DNA of 15,160 nucleotides from Betaproteobacteria bacterium (GTDB lineage Bacteria; Pseudomonadota; Gammaproteobacteria; Burkholderiales; SG8-39): positions 1 to 15,160 of the forward strand of contig JAFAGU010000292.1 of assembly GCA_019237595.1 (NCBI GenBank), read 5' to 3'. Within the stretch, counting starts at the first letter, position 1. Each line of letters starts with the position of its first letter. The translations under genes and the position numbers were made by a program. Of the stretch, positions 12,451-15,160 are shown one piece after another. The notes beneath the pieces are model-generated. The model saw only the letters and a list, made by a program, of their open reading frames with translations. It did not search any database and was not told the origin of the DNA.

Positions 12451-13799
12451 AGCTCTCCTCGATGGTACTCCACGATCGACCGGCAGATCGCGAGCCCGAG
12501 CCCCATGCCCTCCGCCTTGGTGGTGACGAATGGCTGGAAGAGCTGCCGCTCCAGCTCCGCCGCCACGCCCGGGCCGCGGTCGGCGAACTCGAACTCCACC
12601 TCGGTATCGTGCTCGCGCGCGCGCACGACGAGGCGGCGTTCCTCCTCCTCCAAGGCCTGCATCGCCTCCCAGGCATTCCTCGCGAGGTTCACCATGACGC
12701 GGGTAACCATGACGCGGTCGGCGGCGACGTCCGGAAGCGCGGCGGGCAGCTCCGTCACCGCCTGCAGGCGCACATCGACCATCTCGCCCTCGGCCGCGCC
12801 GAGGGCGCCCATGACGAGCGCCCGGGGATTTTCCGGGTGCAGCGTCGGCGGCCGGCGCCGCACGAACTCACGAATGCGGCGCACCACGTCGCCTGCCCGG
12901 AGCGCCTGGGTGCTGCACTTCTCCATGAGCTCGAGCAGCTCGCGCGGGTCGAACCCCGACGGGCCCTCGGCGGGCGATGCGCCCGGCGCGCCGGACCATT
13001 GCCGCAGCAGCCGGATGCAGCCGTTGTTGTAGTTCGCGATCGCGCCGAGCGGCTGGTTCAGCTCGTGCGCGAGCGTGGAAGCCATCTCGCCCACGGCGAT
13101 GAGCCGCGCGGTGCGCTCGAGCTGCTCCGCCTGCTTGCGCGCGAGTTGCTCCGCGCGCTTGCTCTCCGTGATGTCGGTCGCGACGTAGAGCCGCACCGAG
13201 CGCCCGTCGAGCCAGCGCATGGCGCGCGCGAGGAGGTAGAACCAGCGCCCGGATTCCGTATCGAACGCCTCGCCCTCGGGCGGCGCCGGCGCAAAGGCGC
13301 CGAAGCGCCGCGCGAGCCCGCCCGCCGATCCCACGGCGCCGAACGTCCTCGAGAACTGCGGGTTGGAATAGAGGAGCGCATCGCTTTCGGGGTCGACCAC
13401 CCACGCGGCCGCTTCCAGCGAGTCGAACGCCGAGACGAAGCGCTCCTTCGCGAGCTCGAGGGCGGACTTGAGCCGCGCGATGGCGAACACGAAGGCCGCG
13501 TACATGACGAGGTGCAGCGTGCCTTCCCAAAGGTGGTGCAGCGTGCCGAGGTAGGGCTGCTTGCCGAAGAGCGTCGCTAGCCACAGCGCTGCGGAGGCGC
13601 CGCCGATGGCGAGGCCCGCAGTCCGCCCCGCTGCCCAAGTGGCGAGGAAGATGGGCGGCAGATACAGCACGCCCACGCGCAGGCGGTACTCGGTGGCGTA
13701 GTCGAAGGCCGCGATGCCGGCGGCGAGCGCGATGCTGACCAGCAGCCCGACGGTCGGATCGGCAAGGAAAGGCGACTGAAGGAGCGCGCGCGCTCGCAC
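12384..13799 (-). CDS. Membrane PAS-domain sensor histidine kinase
   Basis: 471 residues. Three to four hydrophobic segments lie in the first 110 residues (VGLLVSIALAAGIAAF, VGVLYLPPIFLATWA, AGLAIGGASAALWLATLF, LHLVMYAAFVFAIA). A PAS-like domain spans about 120-212 (FDSLEAAAWVVDPESDALLYSNPQFSRTFG, ending in YVATDITESKRAE). The HisKA H-box is STLAHELNQPLGAIANYNNG with His245. The ATPase domain has an N-box (MVNLARNAWEAM, Asn375), G1 (DRGPGV, 408-412) and F/G2 (FQPFVTTKAEGMGLGLAICRSI). The H-box style matches FixL/DctB-type kinases. There is no obvious heme-binding signature, so the signal is unknown. The start is GTG, 2 nt after the ffh stop. Its TGA lies within or adjacent to the response regulator start. 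Confidence 0.92.
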   Translation of the reverse strand: MRARALLQSPFLADPTVGLLVSIALAAGIAAFDYATEYRLRVGVLYLPPIFLATWAAGRTAGLAIGGASAALWLATLFGKQPYLGTLHHLWEGTLHLVMYAAFVFAIARLKSALELAKERFVSAFDSLEAAAWVVDPESDALLYSNPQFSRTFGAVGSAGGLARRFGAFAPAPPEGEAFDTESGRWFYLLARAMRWLDGRSVRLYVATDITESKRAEQLARKQAEQLERTARLIAVGEMASTLAHELNQPLGAIANYNNGCIRLLRQWSGAPGASPAEGPSGFDPRELLELMEKCSTQALRAGDVVRRIREFVRRRPPTLHPENPRALVMGALGAAEGEMVDVRLQAVTELPAALPDVAADRVMVTRVMVNLARNAWEAMQALEEEERRLVVRAREHDTEVEFEFADRGPGVAAELERQLFQPFVTTKAEGMGLGLAICRSIVEYHRGELWFTRNPEGGTTFHFTLPVARR

Positions 13800-13801
13800 G
13801 C

Positions 13802-15151
13802 CTAGCGCATCCCCGGCAGCAGCCCCTTCATGTTGCGCATCATGCGCTGGAGGTTGCCGCCTTTCATCATCTTCATCATCTTCTGCATCTGCTCGAACTG
13901 GTTGAGGAGCTGGTTCACCGCCTGCACGGGAACGCCCGCGCCGGCGGCGATGCGGCGCTTGCGCGAGGCCTTGATGAGCTCGGGCTTGCGCCGCTCCTCG
14001 CGCGTCATGGAATTGATGATGCCCTCGATGCGGCGGAACGTCTTGTCGTCCTGCAGCTTCGCCGCGTCGACCTGGCCCACGAGCTGCGCCGGAAGCTTGT
14101 CCATGAGCGAGGCGACGCCGCCCATCTTGTTCATCTGCTGGATCTGCGACTTGAAGTCCTCGAGGTCGAAGCCCTTGCCCTTCTTCACCTTCTCGGCGAC
14201 GCGCTTCGCCTCCTCGAGGTCCACCTTGGCGTGCGCCTCCTCGACGAGCGACAGGATGTCGCCCATGCCGAGCACGCGCGCGGCCATGCGCTCCGGGTGG
14301 AAGGGCTCGAGGCCCTCGAGCTTCTCTCCGGTGCCGGCGAACTTGATCGGCTTGCCGGTGACGTGCCTCACGGAGAGCGCGGCCCCGCCGCGCGCATCGC
14401 CGTCGAGCTTGGTGAGGATCACGCCGGTGATCGGCAGTCGCTCGCTGAACGCCTTGGCGACGTTCACCGCATCCTGGCCCTGCATCGCATCGACGACGAA
14501 GAGCGTCTCGACCGGCTTCACCGCGGCGTGGAGCGCGGCGATCTCGCGCATCATCTCCTCGTCGATCGCGAGCCGGCCGGCCGTGTCGACGATCAGCACG
14601 TCGAGGTAATGCGTGCGAGCGTAGTCGAGGGCGCGCTCGACGATCTCGAGCGGTTTTTGATCCTTGCTGGACTCGATCCAGTCGGCGCCGACCTGGCCCG
14701 CGACCGTCTTCAGCTGCTCGATCGCGGCAGGCCGGTAGACGTCCGCGGAGACGAGTCCGACCCGTTTTTTGTTTTTTATTAAGAACAGCCCCAACTTCGC
14801 ACTCGTGGTGGTCTTGCCCGAGCCCTGCAGGCCCGCCATGAGGATGACCACGGGCGGCTGCGCGGCGAGGTCGATGCCGACGTTCGCCTCGCCCATGAGC
14901 GCGGTGAGCTCGCGGTGGACGAGACCGACGAGCGCCTGGCCAGGCGTCAGGCTCCCGATCACCTCGGCGCCGAGCGCCTTCGCGCGCACCGACTCGATGA
15001 AGTGCTTCACCACCGGCAGCGCGACGTCGGCCTCGAGGAGCGAGATGCGCACCTCGCGCAGCGCCTCCTGGATGTTCGACTCGGTGAGGCGCGCTTCGCC
15101 GCGCAGCTGCTTGGCGATCTTGGCGAGGCGCGTGGTCAGCGTTTCGAGCAT
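13802..15151 (-). CDS. ffh: Signal recognition particle protein Ffh
   Basis: A 449-residue SRP54-type GTPase that binds 4.5S RNA and signal sequences and docks on FtsY. The N domain is residues 1 to about 95 (LTESNIQEALREVRISLLEADVAL). The G domain has the P-loop GLQGSGKTTTSAK (107-119), ADVYRPAA, DTAGR (189-193), TKLDGDARGG (247-256) and GTGEK. The M domain (about 325-449) has the RNA-binding SRKRRIAAGAGVPVQAVNQLLNQF and a methionine-rich end (MQKMMKMMKGGNLQRMMRNMKGLLPGM). Complete: the ATG lies 9 nt from the window edge. Codons 124-129 are unusually AT-rich (TTA ATA AAA AAC AAA AAA) for this gene. Confidence 0.97.
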   Translation of the reverse strand: MLETLTTRLAKIAKQLRGEARLTESNIQEALREVRISLLEADVALPVVKHFIESVRAKALGAEVIGSLTPGQALVGLVHRELTALMGEANVGIDLAAQPPVVILMAGLQGSGKTTTSAKLGLFLIKNKKRVGLVSADVYRPAAIEQLKTVAGQVGADWIESSKDQKPLEIVERALDYARTHYLDVLIVDTAGRLAIDEEMMREIAALHAAVKPVETLFVVDAMQGQDAVNVAKAFSERLPITGVILTKLDGDARGGAALSVRHVTGKPIKFAGTGEKLEGLEPFHPERMAARVLGMGDILSLVEEAHAKVDLEEAKRVAEKVKKGKGFDLEDFKSQIQQMNKMGGVASLMDKLPAQLVGQVDAAKLQDDKTFRRIEGIINSMTREERRKPELIKASRKRRIAAGAGVPVQAVNQLLNQFEQMQKMMKMMKGGNLQRMMRNMKGLLPGMR

Positions 15152-15160
15152 GGCGGGAGA

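Overview
The window is GC-rich, almost fully coding chromosomal DNA. Gene content and order (rpsP-rimM-trmD-rplS, ribBA-ribH-nusB-thiL-pgpA-pncC, ffh) point to a proteobacterium, most likely an environmental betaproteobacterium. That placement is inferred from synteny and protein style; no rRNA is present to confirm it. There are no tRNA or rRNA genes, no insertion sequence and no CRISPR array.

Layout, left to right. (1) 1-565, plus strand: the 3' part of a Crp/Fnr-family regulator, cut by the window edge. (2) 562-10253, minus strand: a dense run of 13 genes transcribed from right to left: rpsP, rimM, trmD, rplS, ribBA (with a decayed RibA half), ribH, nusB, thiL, pgpA, pncC, a fused Memo-AMMECR1 protein, its radical SAM partner, and after a 95-nt gap an RclA/MerA-like flavin disulfide oxidoreductase. 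Most junctions are start/stop overlaps of the NTGA type or gaps under 20 nt, and I see no internal terminator, so ribosome/tRNA maturation, flavin and thiamine cofactor synthesis, phospholipid synthesis, NMN deamidation and the uncharacterised AmmeMemoRadiSam system are probably transcribed together. (3) 10344-10793, plus strand: a small two-domain putative DNA-binding protein, divergent from rpsP. (4) 10797-11578, minus: a 43-residue single-pass membrane protein and a secreted SYLF (YSC84-type) protein. (5) 11579-11778: a 200-nt intergenic region holding two tandem perfect hairpins, the second followed by seven U on the minus strand. (6) 11779-15151, minus: ffh, then a membrane PAS histidine kinase and a FixJ-type response regulator packed directly behind it.

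The most unusual points are these. An intrinsic terminator sits only 23 nt before the SYLF start codon, preceded by a second hairpin; both have pyrimidine-rich anti-Shine-Dalgarno loops, so this is a candidate sRNA or attenuator leader. A two-component system is tucked behind ffh, between genes (ffh and rpsP) that are close neighbours in many bacteria. The Memo-AMMECR1 fusion with its radical SAM enzyme lies inside a housekeeping operon. RibBA has lost the RibA zinc ligands. thiL has no ATG, GTG or TTG in frame ahead of its conserved N-terminus.
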